Shown here one piece after another: positions 1 through 10,020 of a DNA stretch of 64,000 nt. Source of the stretch: Glycomyces harbinensis (GTDB taxonomy: Bacteria; Actinomycetota; Actinomycetes; Mycobacteriales; Micromonosporaceae); the NCBI RefSeq assembly GCF_900101745.1, contig NZ_FNAD01000021.1, positions 30,913 through 94,912 on the forward strand, read 5' to 3'. The notes below the pieces were generated by a model, which ran no database searches, had not been told where the DNA came from, and saw nothing but the letters and a program-made list of their open reading frames with translations. A program made the position numbers and the translations under genes. Every line of letters begins with the position of its first letter. The first letter of the stretch is position 1.

Positions 1-297
1 GCCATCGCCCGCGCCCTGGCGATGGACCCGGACATCCTGCTGCTCGACGAGGTCACCAGCGCGCTCGACCCCGAGCTCGTCGCCGACGTCCTCGCCGTGC
101 TGCGCGACGTCGCCGAGACCACCAGCATCACCATGCTGTGCGTGACCCACGAGATGGGCTTCGCGCGCGACGTCTCCAACCGGGTCCTGATGTTCGACAA
201 TGGGCAGATCGTCGAGCAGGGGGCCCCCGAGGCCATCTTCTCTGAGCCGCAAGAAGCCCGGACGCAGGACTTCCTCCGGGCAGTGCTCGCGGAGTAG
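1..297 (+). CDS. Polar amino acid / ectoine-type ABC transporter ATP-binding protein (3' part)
   Basis: The frame is open from the first base, so this is the C-terminal part of a gene that begins upstream. About 98 residues remain. They hold the end of the signature helix (AIARALA), Walker B with catalytic Glu and D-loop (ILLLDEVTSALDPE) and the switch His (VTHEMGFAR). The variant DEVTSALDP, in place of DEPTSALDP, and the THEMGFAR block are typical of GlnQ/EhuA-like ATPases that energise import of polar amino acids or ectoine at the inner face of the membrane. Walker A lies outside the window. The family is certain; the substrate is not. Confidence 0.85.
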   Translation, partial: AIARALAMDPDILLLDEVTSALDPELVADVLAVLRDVAETTSITMLCVTHEMGFARDVSNRVLMFDNGQIVEQGAPEAIFSEPQEARTQDFLRAVLAE

Positions 298-339
298 CAT
301 TGGAGTCTCCTCCATCCTTGGAGAGTGTTAGGGGTGTTC

Positions 340-386
340 GAGGGGGGCGGTCATGAGGGGTTATCGACCGCCCTCCTCATTCTTTT
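340..386 (+). terminator. Intrinsic terminator after the ABC ATPase gene
   Basis: A 13-bp stem (340-352 with 366-378, one mismatch) closes a 13-nt loop and is followed by ATTCTTTT. It sits 43 nt after the stop codon and separates the ABC gene from trkA. Confidence 0.75.
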
Positions 387-509
387 CGCCCGCATTCGGT
401 CCTGAGACCTGCGAGAAGCGGCCGGGTGCGCACTCCGCGCGCGGGTCGCGAGTGGCAGAATCAGTCTCCGTGCAAGCACGCCGATTCCGCCGATCCGAAA
501 AGTGAGCCG

Positions 510-1190
510 ATGAACTTGTTCGGTAGAGGTGAACGCCCCACCGAGGAGACCGTGGCCGTGATCGGCCTGGGCCGGTTCGGCTCGGCCGTCGCCGAGTCCC
601 TCACCAGGCTCGGCCACGAGGTCCTCGCGATCGACGAGCGCCCCGAGATCGTCCAGCGCGCCTCCGAGACCCTCACCCACGTGGTGCAGGCCGACTCGAC
701 CGAGTCGGCGGTCCTGGGCCAGCTGGGCATCGGCGAGTTCGACCACGTCGTGGTCGCGATCGGCACCGACATCGAGGCGAGCGTCCTCACCGTCCTGGCC
801 TGCGAGGAGGTCGGCGTCCGCGAGATCTGGGCGAAGGCCATCAACGCCAAGCACGGCCAGATCCTCCACCGCACCGGCGCCCACCACGTGGTCTACCCGG
901 AGGCGGCCATGGGCGAGCGGGTCGCGCACCTGGTGAGCGGCAAGATGCTCGACTTCATCGAGTTCGACGACGGCTTCGCGATCGTCAAGACCAAGGCGCC
1001 GGCCGAGGCGATCGGCAAGACCCTCGCCGAGTCGCGCCTGCGCTCCAAGTACGGGGTGACCGTGGTCGGCGTCAAGCAGTCGGGCGAGGACTTCACCTAC
1101 GCCACCCCGGACACGGTCGTCGCCGAGGGCGACACCCTCATCGTCTCCGGCGCGACCACCAAGGTCGAGGCCTTCGCCTCCACCACCTGA
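510..1190 (+). CDS. trkA: TrkA-family potassium uptake regulatory subunit
   Basis: This 226-residue protein is a cytosolic RCK/KTN subunit that binds nucleotide and gates a TrkH/KtrB potassium channel. A Rossmann motif GLGRFG lies at residues 19-24, with an acidic strand end (AIDERPE) about 25 residues later. The second half is a TrkA_C domain. ATG at 510 was chosen because the Rossmann strand follows it directly; the upstream extension is low-complexity and unlike the family. The stop is one base from the trkH start, so the two genes form an operon. Length and order match the actinobacterial CeoB/TrkA-TrkH pairs. Confidence 0.92.
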   Translation: MNLFGRGERPTEETVAVIGLGRFGSAVAESLTRLGHEVLAIDERPEIVQRASETLTHVVQADSTESAVLGQLGIGEFDHVVVAIGTDIEASVLTVLACEEVGVREIWAKAINAKHGQILHRTGAHHVVYPEAAMGERVAHLVSGKMLDFIEFDDGFAIVKTKAPAEAIGKTLAESRLRSKYGVTVVGVKQSGEDFTYATPDTVVAEGDTLIVSGATTKVEAFASTT

Positions 1191-1191
1191 C

Positions 1192-2538
1192 ATGACCGCA
1201 CGCGTCAAGGCGTTCTTCAGCCACCCCGCCCGGCTCATCCCGCTGCTGTTCATGGCCGTGATCCTCGGGTCGACCCTGGTGCTCATGCTGCCGGTCGCCT
1301 CCGTGGACCCCGGCTCGACCTCGATCACCGACGCGCTGTTCACCGCCACGTCGGCGGTGTCGGTCACCGGCCTGGGCGTGCTGGACACGCCCGTCCACTG
1401 GAGCTGGTTCGGCGAGTTCGTCATCATGCTGAGCTTCCAGATCGGCGGACTGGGCATCATGACCAGCGCGGTCCTGGTGGGCCTGTTGGTGTCGAGCAGG
1501 CTGGGCCTGCGCACCAAGCTCGCGACCCAGATGGAGATCAGCAAGGCGCTGAGCCTGGGCGACGTCAAGGCCGTGCTGCTGCGCACGGTCGTGTTCTCCT
1601 TCATCGTCGAGGCCGCGGTCGCGCTCGTGCTCGCGATCCGCTTCAGCTCGTACGGCTTCGGCTTCGGCGACGCGGTCTGGTACGGCGTCTTCCACGCGGT
1701 GAGCTCGTTCAACAGCGCCGGCTTCGCACTGTTCTCCGACTCGCTCATGAGCTACGCGACCGACCCGTGGATCTGCCTGCCACTGTGCTTCGCGACGATC
1801 CTCGGCGGGCTCGGCATGCCCGTCATCTTCGAGATGACCCGCCGCCGCTGGGGCCGCAAGCAGTGGTCGGTGCACACCAAGCTCACCCTCGCCGGCTCGG
1901 GCATCCTGCTCTTCGGCGGCTGGATCGCGTACCTGCTGTTCGAATGGTCGAACCCGGCCACGTTCGGCCAGTGGCCCTGGTACGACCGGCTGCTGCCGGC
2001 GTTCTTCCAGTCCTCCATGGTCCGCGCCGCGGGCCTGAACTCCGTCGACATCGGCCAGATGAACGACGACTCGCTGCTGGCCTCGATCATCCTCATGTTC
2101 ATCGGCGGCGGCTCGGCCTCCACGGCCGGCGGCATCAAGGTCACCACGTTCTTCGTGCTGCTGCTGGTGATCTGGGCCGAGGTCCGCGGCGAGCCCGACG
2201 TCACGGTCTTCCGCCACCGCATCAGCCCCGCGGTCGTCCGCGAGGCGCTCACCGTGGCACTGGTCTACGTGGCCTGCAACGCCTTCGGGATCTTCCTCAT
2301 GCAGCGCTTCGAACCCGACCTGGACCTGATGTCGATCATGTTCGAGGTCACCAGCGCGCTGGCGACGCTCGGCCAGTCCACCGGCGTCACCTACGACCTG
2401 TCCGAGCCCTCCAAGTGGCTGCTGACGATCGCGATGTACACCGGCCGCGTCGGGCCGGTCCTCTTCGCGGCCTCGCTGGCCCTGCGCACCCGCCACCGCC
2501 TGTACCGATACCCGGAAGGACGGCCGCTCGTGGGCTGA
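1192..2538 (+). CDS. trkH: TrkH/KtrB-family potassium uptake membrane protein
   Basis: This 448-residue polytopic membrane protein is the pore-forming partner of TrkA. It shows the four-fold M-P-M layout. Pore-loop stretches with selectivity-filter glycines can be read as SVTGLGV, FNSAGFAL, RAAGLNS and TLGQSTG. It begins with ATG one base after the trkA stop and probably relies on translational coupling. The short cytosolic N-terminus and the length fit KtrB-like rather than long TrkH proteins. The expected role is K+ uptake in osmotic and pH homeostasis. Confidence 0.92.
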   Translation: MTARVKAFFSHPARLIPLLFMAVILGSTLVLMLPVASVDPGSTSITDALFTATSAVSVTGLGVLDTPVHWSWFGEFVIMLSFQIGGLGIMTSAVLVGLLVSSRLGLRTKLATQMEISKALSLGDVKAVLLRTVVFSFIVEAAVALVLAIRFSSYGFGFGDAVWYGVFHAVSSFNSAGFALFSDSLMSYATDPWICLPLCFATILGGLGMPVIFEMTRRRWGRKQWSVHTKLTLAGSGILLFGGWIAYLLFEWSNPATFGQWPWYDRLLPAFFQSSMVRAAGLNSVDIGQMNDDSLLASIILMFIGGGSASTAGGIKVTTFFVLLLVIWAEVRGEPDVTVFRHRISPAVVREALTVALVYVACNAFGIFLMQRFEPDLDLMSIMFEVTSALATLGQSTGVTYDLSEPSKWLLTIAMYTGRVGPVLFAASLALRTRHRLYRYPEGRPLVG

Positions 2539-2648
2539 TCGGCCGACCCTCGAAGTGAGCCCCGCCTCACGAGGCCCCCCACCGACAAGCGAAGATGGTC
2601 CCAGCACGCCGCAGCGCGGATCGTCGCCCCCAGAAAGGACGCCCCCCG

Positions 2649-5072
2649 ATGTCCCGTAAAGCCCGGCAGCGCACCAGTCGTCTCCCCATCCGCATGCAGT
2701 TGATGCTGCCGATCGCAGCGGCGCTGATGGGAATGCTGGTGCTCGGGCTCTTCCAGACGGTGAACGTGTGGGACGAATACCAGAACGCGACCGACGCCGA
2801 AGTGCTCGCCGACCTCTCCAAGTCCCTCAACAAGACCCTCGACGTGCACCAGGCCGAGGCCGGGCCGCTGATGGCCTCGGTCATCAACGGCGGCGGCGGC
2901 GCGTTCGACGCCGCGGTGGCCCGCCGCGAGACCGACTGGGCCTTCGAGGACCTGGAGGCGACCGCCGACGCGGCGATCCAGCGCTTCCCCGATCTCGAGG
3001 ACGACCTCGAGACCCTGTTCGACAAGGCCGCCGACCTCCAGGAGGCGCGCACCGCGTTCGACCTGCTCTCCTCGGGCGACGCCGAGTTCAGCGACGACGA
3101 CGTCGAGGCCGCGTACCTGGTCTACCGCAACGTCGCCGACCAGATCGTCGGCGTCGCCGCGATCCTGCCGAGGCTGGTGAACGACGCGCAGGTCTCGGCG
3201 CACCTGGACTCCCTGGCCGCGGTCATGCAGGCCAGCCGCATCGCCGCCGAGATCCAGTTCACCGTGGCCGCCGACCTGGCGCTGCTGAGCGAGAACGGCG
3301 AGGTCGTGGTCGGGCGCGCCGAGCTCGCGACGGTGTCCTACCTGTCGGGGTCCTTCGACCGCCAGATCGTGGAGTTCCAGGCGAACGCCTCCACCGAGAC
3401 CAGCTCGGTCTACAAGGAGGCCATGGACTCCGAGGAGGTCGCCGACGCGCAGCTGGCGCTCGGGATCTACCTGCGCGGCAACATCCCCACGATCACCCCC
3501 GAGGACTTCTCGGCCGGGCAGGGCGTGGTCGTGGCCGCGCTCGACACGACCCAGATCTCGGTCATGGACTCGATGGAGGACGACGTCACCGCGATGCGCG
3601 ACGCCGCCTCCCGGACCCTGCTGACCACGTTCGCGCTGGTGATCGTCCTGGCGCTGACGGCGATCATCTCCGCGGCGATGCTCGCGCGGCGCATCAGCCT
3701 GCGCGTCGACGGCGTCCGAGAGGCGACCCTGACCGCCGCGTACGACACGCTGCCCAAGACCGTGGCCGCGGTGTCCCAGGCCGCCAACGCCGACGAGGTG
3801 GACCGGCTGCTCCAGGCCGCGAAGCGCCAGACGCTCATGTCGGGCGACTCGCGCTACGCCGACGAGCTCGACAGCCTCGCCGAGGCCTTCAGCGCCGCGC
3901 ACCACCAGGCCCTGCGCCAGACCGCGAACCAGGCCCTGCTGCGCATCGACGTCGAGGCGATGATGAAGACGCTCGCCCGCCGCGGGCAGAGCCTCATCCG
4001 CCGCCAGCAGCAGGTCATGGAATCCCTTGTGGAGGACGCCGGGGGCGACGCGGTCCCCGACGAGTGGCGCAGCGTCTACCACCTGCTCGCGCGCATGCGC
4101 CGCAACGAGGAGAACCTGCTCCTGCTCGCCGGCGGCGACCCGCAGCGGCGCTACAACCACCCCTCGGGGCTGGAGCTGATCATCCGCGACGCCGTGGCCG
4201 AGATCGAGGACGCCGGCCGCGTCCTGGTCGAGAACCAGGTCGCGGCCCGCCTGGAGACCAAGCCCGCCGGCGACCTGGTGCGCATCCTCGCCGAGCTGCT
4301 CGACAACGCCGCCGCGTACTCCCCGCCGACCCAGTCGGTCCGGGTGACCTCGCGGCGCTCGGGTTCGGAGATCGTCATCTCCATCGCCGACGACGGCATC
4401 GGCCTCGCGCCCGAGCCGATGGCCGCGATCAACCGCCGCCTGGCCGAGCCGACGCAGCTCACCTCGGAGCTCACCGCGACGATGGGCCTGCTCGTGGTCG
4501 GCCGGCTCGCGGCCGAGCACTCGATCAGCGTCCAGCTGCACTCGACCATGGGCAAGGGCACGCTCGCGCTGGTGCGCATCCCGGCGAGCGCGCACGCCGA
4601 GGACCCGGTCGGCCTCAACCCGGACGGCTCCGGCGGCTCGGCCGCGCGCCTGGCGCTGTCGGCCCGCGCCGCGAACCTGCCGGTCACCGGGACGGGCGCC
4701 GAGGCGGCCGCGCCGAGCGCCGTCGAGCCGATCGTGCCGCGTCCGCGCAAGGCCGGGTCCGCTCCCGAACCGCGCCCTGTAGCTGGGACGACACGCGGCG
4801 GAGCCAACGGCGCGAGGCCCCCTGCGGGCCCCGCTCCCGAGACGCTGGATGTTACCTTCAGGAAGGTGAACAGAGCACTCGAAACCTCAGGCAGGGTCAA
4901 CGGCGCCGAACTGCCCCGTCGCGCGCCAGGTTCCCGGCTGCTCCCAGGCTCCGTTCCCAGCCCGCGCGCGGGCGGCGGCGGAGCCGACCTCGACCCTGCC
5001 GAGATCCGGGACCGGCTCGCCGGTTTCGCCTCCGGCATCGCGGCGGCCGCCGCGCACGAACAACGCCAATAG
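2649..5072 (+). CDS. Sensor histidine kinase-like protein with NIT sensing domain (conservon CvnA type)
   Basis: About 807 residues. An N-terminal membrane helix (about 16-38) precedes an extracytoplasmic helical domain of the nitrate/nitrite-sensing (NIT) type. A second membrane helix near 315-340 leads to a cytosolic dimerisation region ([17 protein letters not shown]) and a HATPase with N box [13 protein letters not shown] and G box DDGIGL. The C-terminal 170 residues are Pro/Ala-rich. The DHL motif usual at the phospho-acceptor position of CvnA proteins reads YHL here, so autophosphorylation is uncertain. ATG 2649 has an AGAAAGGA ribosome site. A roadblock gene follows after 11 nt, as in Streptomyces conservons, but no CvnC or CvnD homologue follows. 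Confidence 0.85.
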   Translation: MSRKARQRTSRLPIRMQLMLPIAAALMGMLVLGLFQTVNVWDEYQNATDAEVLADLSKSLNKTLDVHQAEAGPLMASVINGGGGAFDAAVARRETDWAFEDLEATADAAIQRFPDLEDDLETLFDKAADLQEARTAFDLLSSGDAEFSDDDVEAAYLVYRNVADQIVGVAAILPRLVNDAQVSAHLDSLAAVMQASRIAAEIQFTVAADLALLSENGEVVVGRAELATVSYLSGSFDRQIVEFQANASTETSSVYKEAMDSEEVADAQLALGIYLRGNIPTITPEDFSAGQGVVVAALDTTQISVMDSMEDDVTAMRDAASRTLLTTFALVIVLALTAIISAAMLARRISLRVDGVREATLTAAYDTLPKTVAAVSQAANADEVDRLLQAAKRQTLMSGDSRYADELDSLAEAFSAAHHQALRQTANQALLRIDVEAMMKTLARRGQSLIRRQQQVMESLVEDAGGDAVPDEWRSVYHLLARMRRNEENLLLLAGGDPQRRYNHPSGLELIIRDAVAEIEDAGRVLVENQVAARLETKPAGDLVRILAELLDNAAAYSPPTQSVRVTSRRSGSEIVISIADDGIGLAPEPMAAINRRLAEPTQLTSELTATMGLLVVGRLAAEHSISVQLHSTMGKGTLALVRIPASAHAEDPVGLNPDGSGGSAARLALSARAANLPVTGTGAEAAAPSAVEPIVPRPRKAGSAPEPRPVAGTTRGGANGARPPAGPAPETLDVTFRKVNRALETSGRVNGAELPRRAPGSRLLPGSVPSPRAGGGGADLDPAEIRDRLAGFASGIAAAAAHEQRQ

Positions 5073-5083
5073 AAAGCAGCGAG

Positions 5084-5488
5084 ATGGATAGCAAGGACAA
5101 GAACGTCGGTGAACTCGACTGGCTCCTGACCTCCTTCGTGGAGAAGGTCCCGGACGTCTCCGAGGCGCTCACGGTCTCCGTCGACGGCCTCGCCATCGCC
5201 GCCTCGCGCGGCCTGTCGACCGACAGGGCCGACCAGCTCGCCGCCATCACCTCGGGCCTCGCGAGCCTGACGACCGGCGCCGCCAAGGTGCTGGACGCCG
5301 GCCGCATCCGCCAGTCCGTCATCGACATGGACGAGGGCGTGCTGCTGCTCATGGCCGTCGGCGACCGCGCCCAGCTCGCCGTGCTGGCCAACGCCGGCTG
5401 CGACCTCGGCCAGGTGGGCTATGAGACCGCGCTGCTGGTCAAGCGGGTCTACGCCGCGCTGGAGCCCGACGCCCGCACGGGCATGTAG
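5084..5488 (+). CDS. Roadblock/LC7 domain protein (conservon CvnB type)
   Basis: This 134-residue protein has a roadblock/longin-like fold: the opening helix ([20 protein letters not shown]) is followed by the strand pair VSVDGLAIA and the long helix [15 protein letters not shown]. In Streptomyces conservons the CvnB roadblock protein works with a CvnA sensor and a CvnD small GTPase at the membrane. The gene starts 11 nt after the sensor kinase and is surely co-transcribed with it. The usual DUF742 (CvnC) and GTPase (CvnD) genes are missing; the next gene is ctaD. The protein may use a GTPase encoded elsewhere. Confidence 0.88.
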   Translation: MDSKDKNVGELDWLLTSFVEKVPDVSEALTVSVDGLAIAASRGLSTDRADQLAAITSGLASLTTGAAKVLDAGRIRQSVIDMDEGVLLLMAVGDRAQLAVLANAGCDLGQVGYETALLVKRVYAALEPDARTGM

Positions 5489-5509
5489 ACCGTAGGAGAT
5501 TCCTCACCC

Positions 5510-5540
5510 GCGCGCGGCCGCTTCCGGCGGCCGCCCGCGC
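5510..5540. terminator. GC hairpin after the roadblock gene
   Basis: GCGCGGCCGC pairs with GCGGCCGC(CC)GCGC around a short TTCCG loop. There is no T tract, so termination is only plausible. The remaining gap up to ctaD (5541-5721) shows no gene. Confidence 0.45.
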
Positions 5541-5721
5541 ACCTCCGCCCTTCCCGCCCGAGCGCGGTGCTCCGCACCGCAGTCGACCTGCGACGACCAC
5601 CGAACCCGCACGGTCCGATCACCCTCCGCCACGCCGCATCGGCATCGCCCCTCCGCGTCGATGCCCTTTCGCGGCGCTATGCTGCGTTCGCTACCTGGAA
5701 AATGAATCTGGAGGCCCACAG

Positions 5722-7398
5722 GTGACCACGGTTGAGCCGAAGCTTGAGCCAACGCCTATCGTCGCGCGTCCCTGGCCGGTACGTCGCGAGCCGAACGGCT
5801 CCTGGCTCGCCCGCACACTCCGCACGACAGACGCGAAGCAGATCGGACTGCTGTACTTCGTCACGTCGTTCGCGTTCTTCGCCATCGGCGGCATCCTCGC
5901 CCTGCTGATCCGCGCGGAGCTGTTCCAGCCCGGACTCCAGATCGTGTCGTCGGAGCAGTTCAACCAGCTGTTCACGATGCACGGCACCATCATGCTGCTG
6001 ATGTTCGCGACGCCGATCGTGTTCGCGTTCGGCAACTACCTGGTGCCCTTGCAGATCGGCGCGCCCGACGTCGCGTTCCCGCGGCTGAACGCCTTCGCGT
6101 ACTGGCTGTACCTCCTCGGATCGATCCTCGCGGTCTCCGGGTTCATCACCCCCGGCGGCGCCGCCTCCTTCGGCTGGTTCGCCTACCAGCCGCTGTCGAA
6201 CGCGGTCAACTCGCCGGGCATCGGCGCCGACATGTGGTTCGTCGGCCTGACCATCTCGGGCCTGGGCACCATCCTCGGCGCGGTCAACATGATCACCACG
6301 ATCGTCACGATGCGCGCCCCGGGCATGCTCATGTTCCGGATGCCGATCTTCACGTGGAACATCCTCATCACCAGTCTCCTGATGGTCCTGGTGTTCCCGA
6401 TCCTCGCCGCCGCGCTCCTCGCGGTCGTGGCCGACCGCCAGCTGGGCGCCCACGTCTTCGACTCCGAGACGGGCGGGGCGATCCTGTGGCAGCACCTGTT
6501 CTGGTTCTTCGGGCATCCAGAGGTGTACATCGTGGCGCTGCCGTTCTTCGGCATCGTCTCCGAGATCTTCCCGGTCTTCAGCCGCAAGCCCATCTTCGGC
6601 TACAAGACCCTCGTCGCCGCGACCCTCGCGATCGCGGGGCTCTCGATGGCCGTGTGGGCCCACCACATGTACGCGACCGGCTCGGTCATGCTGCCGTTCT
6701 TCTCGCTCATGACCTTCCTGATCGCGGTCCCGACGGGCGTCAAGTTCTTCAACTGGATCTTCACGATGTGGAAGGGCCAGCTGACGTTCGAGGCGCCGAT
6801 GCTGTTCAGCATCGGCTTCCTGGTGACGTTCCTCCTCGGCGGCCTCTCGGGCGTCCTGCTCGCCAGCCCGCCGGTCGACTTCCACGTCTCGGACTCCTAC
6901 TTCGTGGTGGCGCACTTCCACTACGTCCTGTTCGGCACCATCGTGTTCGCCGTCTACGCCGGCGTGTACTTCTGGTTCCCGAAGGTCGCCGGGCGCATGT
7001 ACGACGAGCGCCTCGCGAAGGTCCACTTCTGGCTGACGTTCATCGGCTTCCACGCCACGTTCCTGGTGCAGCACTGGCTCGGCGCCGAGGGCTTCCCCCG
7101 CCGCTACGCCGACTACCAGGCCACCGACGGCTACACCACGCTGAACATGATCTCCACCGTGGGCGCGTTCATCCTGGGCCTGTCGACGCTGCCGTTCATC
7201 TGGAACCTGTTCAAGTCCTGGAAGGCCGGGCGCGTGGTCGAGACCAACGACCCGTGGGGCTACGGCGGCTCGCTCGAGTGGGCGACCAGCTGCCCGCCGC
7301 CGCTGCGCAACTTCGACCGCCTCCCGCGCATCCGCTCGGAGCGCCCCGTCTTCGACGAGAAGTGGGGCCACCTGGTCAAGGAGGTCAAGGGTCACTGA
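5722..7398 (+). CDS. ctaD: Cytochrome c oxidase subunit I (aa3 type)
   Basis: This 558-residue, roughly 12-helix membrane protein is the catalytic subunit of the aa3 terminal oxidase, reducing O2 to water and pumping protons. Ligand motifs are all present: [11 protein letters not shown] (low-spin heme a), [10 protein letters not shown] with the Cu-B His and cross-linked Tyr, the HH pair in WAHHMYATG, and HFHYVLFG (heme a3 and heme a). GTG 5722 follows CTGGAGG. Subunits II and III are not adjacent, which is common in actinobacteria where ctaD stands alone. A strong terminator ends the unit. Confidence 0.97.
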   Translation: MTTVEPKLEPTPIVARPWPVRREPNGSWLARTLRTTDAKQIGLLYFVTSFAFFAIGGILALLIRAELFQPGLQIVSSEQFNQLFTMHGTIMLLMFATPIVFAFGNYLVPLQIGAPDVAFPRLNAFAYWLYLLGSILAVSGFITPGGAASFGWFAYQPLSNAVNSPGIGADMWFVGLTISGLGTILGAVNMITTIVTMRAPGMLMFRMPIFTWNILITSLLMVLVFPILAAALLAVVADRQLGAHVFDSETGGAILWQHLFWFFGHPEVYIVALPFFGIVSEIFPVFSRKPIFGYKTLVAATLAIAGLSMAVWAHHMYATGSVMLPFFSLMTFLIAVPTGVKFFNWIFTMWKGQLTFEAPMLFSIGFLVTFLLGGLSGVLLASPPVDFHVSDSYFVVAHFHYVLFGTIVFAVYAGVYFWFPKVAGRMYDERLAKVHFWLTFIGFHATFLVQHWLGAEGFPRRYADYQATDGYTTLNMISTVGAFILGLSTLPFIWNLFKSWKAGRVVETNDPWGYGGSLEWATSCPPPLRNFDRLPRIRSERPVFDEKWGHLVKEVKGH

Positions 7399-7414
7399 CC
7401 CCGCCTGCGCGAGC

Positions 7415-7442
7415 AAGCCCGGGAGCCGCGGCTCCCGGGCTT
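7415..7442 (+). terminator. Intrinsic terminator of ctaD
   Basis: A perfect 13-bp stem, AAGCCCGGGAGCC / GGCTCCCGGGCTT, lies 16 nt after the ctaD stop and is followed by CTTC. Confidence 0.85.
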
Positions 7443-7524
7443 CTTCGCTGCCCGGGGGGCGGAATTTCGGCCCCGGCCCGCACCGCCCCTACCGCGATCG
7501 GCGGTCCGTCACTAGGATCGTGAT

Positions 7525-8079
7525 ATGAGCCGGGCACTGATCGTGGTAGACGTCCAGATCGACTTCTGCGAGGGCGGGTCGCTGCCCGTCGAGGGCGGCG
7601 CCGCCGTCGCCGCAAAGGTCACCGAACTCATCGGGGCCGCGCCCGGGCGCTGGGACCACGTGGTCGCGACCCGCGACTGGCACATCGACCCCGGCCTGCA
7701 CTTCTCCGCCGAACCCGACTTCCGCGACTCCTGGCCGCCGCACTGCGTGGTCGGCACCCGCGGCTCGGGCTTCCACCCGGACTTCGACCACTCGCTCGCC
7801 GAGGCCGTGTTCGACAAGGGCGCCTACGAGGCGGCCTACTCCGGTTTCGAGGGCTCGGCCGGCGAGACGGGCCTGGCCGAGTGGCTGCGCGAGCGCGGCG
7901 TCGACGCGGTCGACGTCGTGGGCATCGCCACCGACCACTGCGTGCGGGCCACCGCGCTCGACGCCGCCGGCGAGGGCTTCGCGACCACGGTGCTCCTGGA
8001 GTACACGGCGGCCGTCGCCGAGGAGACGAGGGCCAAGGCCCTCAAGGACCTCGAAGAGGCCGGGGTCGCCGTCGCCTGA
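7525..8079 (+). CDS. pncA: Nicotinamidase (pyrazinamidase), isochorismatase fold
   Basis: This 184-residue cytosolic enzyme hydrolyses nicotinamide to nicotinate and ammonia for NAD+ salvage. The catalytic triad is visible as Asp9 (VVDVQIDF), Lys98 (FDKGAYE) and Cys139 (TDHCVRAT). Metal ligands Asp51, His53, His59 and His73 lie in TRDWH...LHF...PHCVVG, offset by two from the mycobacterial PncA numbering. Length equals that of mycobacterial PncA. ATG 7525 is preceded by an A/T-rich stretch without a clear ribosome site. The gene is monocistronic, between the ctaD terminator and a convergent membrane-protein gene. Confidence 0.95.
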   Translation: MSRALIVVDVQIDFCEGGSLPVEGGAAVAAKVTELIGAAPGRWDHVVATRDWHIDPGLHFSAEPDFRDSWPPHCVVGTRGSGFHPDFDHSLAEAVFDKGAYEAAYSGFEGSAGETGLAEWLRERGVDAVDVVGIATDHCVRATALDAAGEGFATTVLLEYTAAVAEETRAKALKDLEEAGVAVA

Positions 8080-8103
8080 GGCCGGGACGCGTCCGCCCCG
8101 GCC
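8080..8103. terminator. Hairpin between convergent pncA and the sigma-partner gene
   Basis: GGCCGGG / CCCCGGCC forms a 7-bp stem immediately after the pncA stop. It can serve both converging genes. There is no U tract. Confidence 0.5.
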
Positions 8104-8111
8104 CCTGCGGT

Positions 8112-9356
8112 TCAGGCGACGTCCTCCGGCGTGACGTCGACCCGGAAGCCGTTGTTCGACAGGTCCGGGTCGTACACGAACACCTCGGCGCTGTACGTGG
8201 TCGGCCTGACGTCGCCCAGCAGGTACATGCCCGAGTCCTCGTCCCCGCTCCACTCCTGCGACGGCGGCGGGGTGAACGTCCACTCCTCCACCACGGACTC
8301 CCCCGCGGCGAGGCCCTCGTACACCGCCACGCCCTCGGAGTCGGCCGTGCACGGCGGAAGGTCGAACTCCTCGAGGACGAAGCTGTCGGAGCCGCAGGCG
8401 GTCATCTGGAACCCGACCGCCTCGTGGTCGCCCGCGTTCGTCAGCGTCAACTCGATGCGCCAGGTCCCGTCCTCGCCCTCGGTGACCTCCACCGAGGCCT
8501 CGATGTCGGTGACCCCCAGCAGGTAGGCCTCCCCGGTGACGTCCTCGAGGTCGGATCCGGTGCGGTACCGCATGATCCGGTAGTCGACCGGAACGGGCTC
8601 GTACATGCCCGTCGTCTCCGTGTCGGTCACCATGAGCAGCACGCCCGCGGTCGCGGCCGGTGCGATGTCGAACAGCGGGAAGTCGCTCGTGTCGCCGAGG
8701 GCGACCTCCTCGGTCACCTCCCAGCCGCCCGCGCCGTCGCCGGCGACGACGACCGCCTGGCGGACCATCGTCTCGACCGGCATGCACCCGATCAGCGCGA
8801 CCGCCCGGGTCGGGCCGCCCTCCTCCAGTTTCGTGTGGACCACCTTGAGCACCCACACCGGCCCCTCGTGCATGTACCACTGGCCGTCCTCCCATTCGGG
8901 GGTGCCGTCGGCGAGCGTCGCGGGCCCGCTCGGGCACGCGTCGTTCAGACTGCCCCCGTCGGGTTGGAACTCCGGCAGTTCCAGTTCGGCGCCGACGAGG
9001 TCCCCGAACGCCGGCAGGACCGGATCCTCGACGTCCTCCGACGCCTGGCCGTCCGGGCCGCCCTCGGGCTCGGCCGCGGACTCGTCGGCGGTGGTCGGAT
9101 CAGGCGTGGCGGTCGCGGTGGTCTCCTCGGCCGGGGGCGGATCGTTCTCGTCGCCGTTGGACTCCTGGAGCCACCACACGGCGGGCGCGGCGACGAGGAG
9201 CGCCGCCAGGCCGGCCGCCAGGGCGCCCCTGGTGGTGCGGCGGCGGCGGACGCGGCCGTGGATGACGGCCGAGTCGACCGGGTCGACCATGAGTTCGGCC
9301 GCATGCGCGAGGTCGGCGAACGCCGCTTCGAACTGCGTGTCGTCTGGGGTGCTCAT
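8112..9356 (-). CDS. Single-pass membrane protein coupled to a SigE-family sigma factor (anti-sigma-like)
   Basis: This 414-residue protein has a short cytosolic N-terminal domain (about 1-43, with an RVRRRRTTRG stop-transfer signal) and one membrane helix (about 45-63). A Glu/Asp/Thr-rich extracytoplasmic linker and a long domain predicted to be beta-rich follow. No HxxxCxxC zinc anti-sigma motif is present. Its ATG overlaps the sigma factor stop by 4 nt (ATGA), and it has a GGAGG site, so the two proteins are made together. By position and topology it is inferred to be the signal-sensing partner of that sigma factor; activity is unproven. A second such pair lies next to it (10064-11796). 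Confidence 0.7.
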   Translation of the reverse strand: MSTPDDTQFEAAFADLAHAAELMVDPVDSAVIHGRVRRRRTTRGALAAGLAALLVAAPAVWWLQESNGDENDPPPAEETTATATPDPTTADESAAEPEGGPDGQASEDVEDPVLPAFGDLVGAELELPEFQPDGGSLNDACPSGPATLADGTPEWEDGQWYMHEGPVWVLKVVHTKLEEGGPTRAVALIGCMPVETMVRQAVVVAGDGAGGWEVTEEVALGDTSDFPLFDIAPAATAGVLLMVTDTETTGMYEPVPVDYRIMRYRTGSDLEDVTGEAYLLGVTDIEASVEVTEGEDGTWRIELTLTNAGDHEAVGFQMTACGSDSFVLEEFDLPPCTADSEGVAVYEGLAAGESVVEEWTFTPPPSQEWSGDEDSGMYLLGDVRPTTYSAEVFVYDPDLSNNGFRVDVTPEDVA

Positions 9357-9898
9357 CGCTCCTCCATCTCATCGTGCACGGCGAGACGGCCCGCGAGCGC
9401 GGCCTTGCCTCTGGCGAGCCAGGAGCGGACGGTGGCCTCCGGGACGCCTTCCTGGTGGGCGATCTCGGCCACGGTCAGTCCCGCCATGTAGCGCAGGATC
9501 ACCGCCTTGCGGTGCCGTTCGCCGATGCCGGCGAGCGCCCGCATCAGGTCCACGCGGTCGCCGTCGGGCGGCGGCTCGTGGACCTCCTGCTGGCGTTTGA
9601 GGAAGCGCTGCGCGACGGTGCGCCGGCGCAGGTGGCTGGTCGCCAGGTTCCAGGCGACGCGCCGGACCCAGGCGGTGGGGTTCTCGTAGTCCTGGACCTT
9701 GTGCCACCGGGCGAGGGCGCGGCAGAACGCCTCGGCCACCAGGTCCTCGGCTTCGGCCCGGTCGCCGGTGTAGGCGAAGATCTGGCCGGTGATGGTGCGG
9801 ACGTTCGCGGCGTAGAAGTCGTCGAACTCCAGGGTCGGTCGGAGAAGAAGCGGCTGCTCCGCTGCGGGAGGGTGCCGGGTGCCGCGGGTGGGCGTCAT
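9353..9898 (-). CDS. SigE-family ECF RNA polymerase sigma factor (copy A)
   Basis: This 181-residue group 4 sigma factor has sigma region 2 at about 22-90 (FDDFYAANVRTITGQIFAYTGD then AEDLVAEAFCRALARW) and region 4 at about 120-172 (LAGIGERHRKAVILRYMAGLTVAEIAHQEGVPEATVRSWLARG). ATG 9898 was chosen for its GAGGAG site; the upstream open frame is unlike the family. It belongs to the actinobacterial SigE-family sigma factors that begin FDxFY. The paralogue at 11251-11796 has exactly the same length, and both overlap a downstream membrane partner, indicating tandem duplication of the whole pair. Confidence 0.9.
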   Translation of the reverse strand: MTPTRGTRHPPAAEQPLLLRPTLEFDDFYAANVRTITGQIFAYTGDRAEAEDLVAEAFCRALARWHKVQDYENPTAWVRRVAWNLATSHLRRRTVAQRFLKRQQEVHEPPPDGDRVDLMRALAGIGERHRKAVILRYMAGLTVAEIAHQEGVPEATVRSWLARGKAALAGRLAVHDEMEER

Positions 9899-10020
9899 GG
9901 AGGCTCCTCGGCGTCGAGTGCGGTGCGGCCCCGGGGCCGCACTCTCTAGACGAGGTTCGGCCGCGTTTTGACGCGGTCGATTGAGGAGCTTCGGTTCACA
10001 GATTCGCGGGGGCACGGCGA

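Noticed and set aside
2768..5488. A 906-codon plus-strand frame that ends as the roadblock protein
   Set aside because: Only the part from ATG 5084 is real; the upstream part is an Arg/Pro-rich alternative frame of the sensor kinase gene.
9899..10015. Longer N-terminus for the first sigma factor
   Set aside because: The extra 39 residues are Pro/Arg-rich and unlike the family; ATG 9898 has GAGGAG, as does the paralogue.
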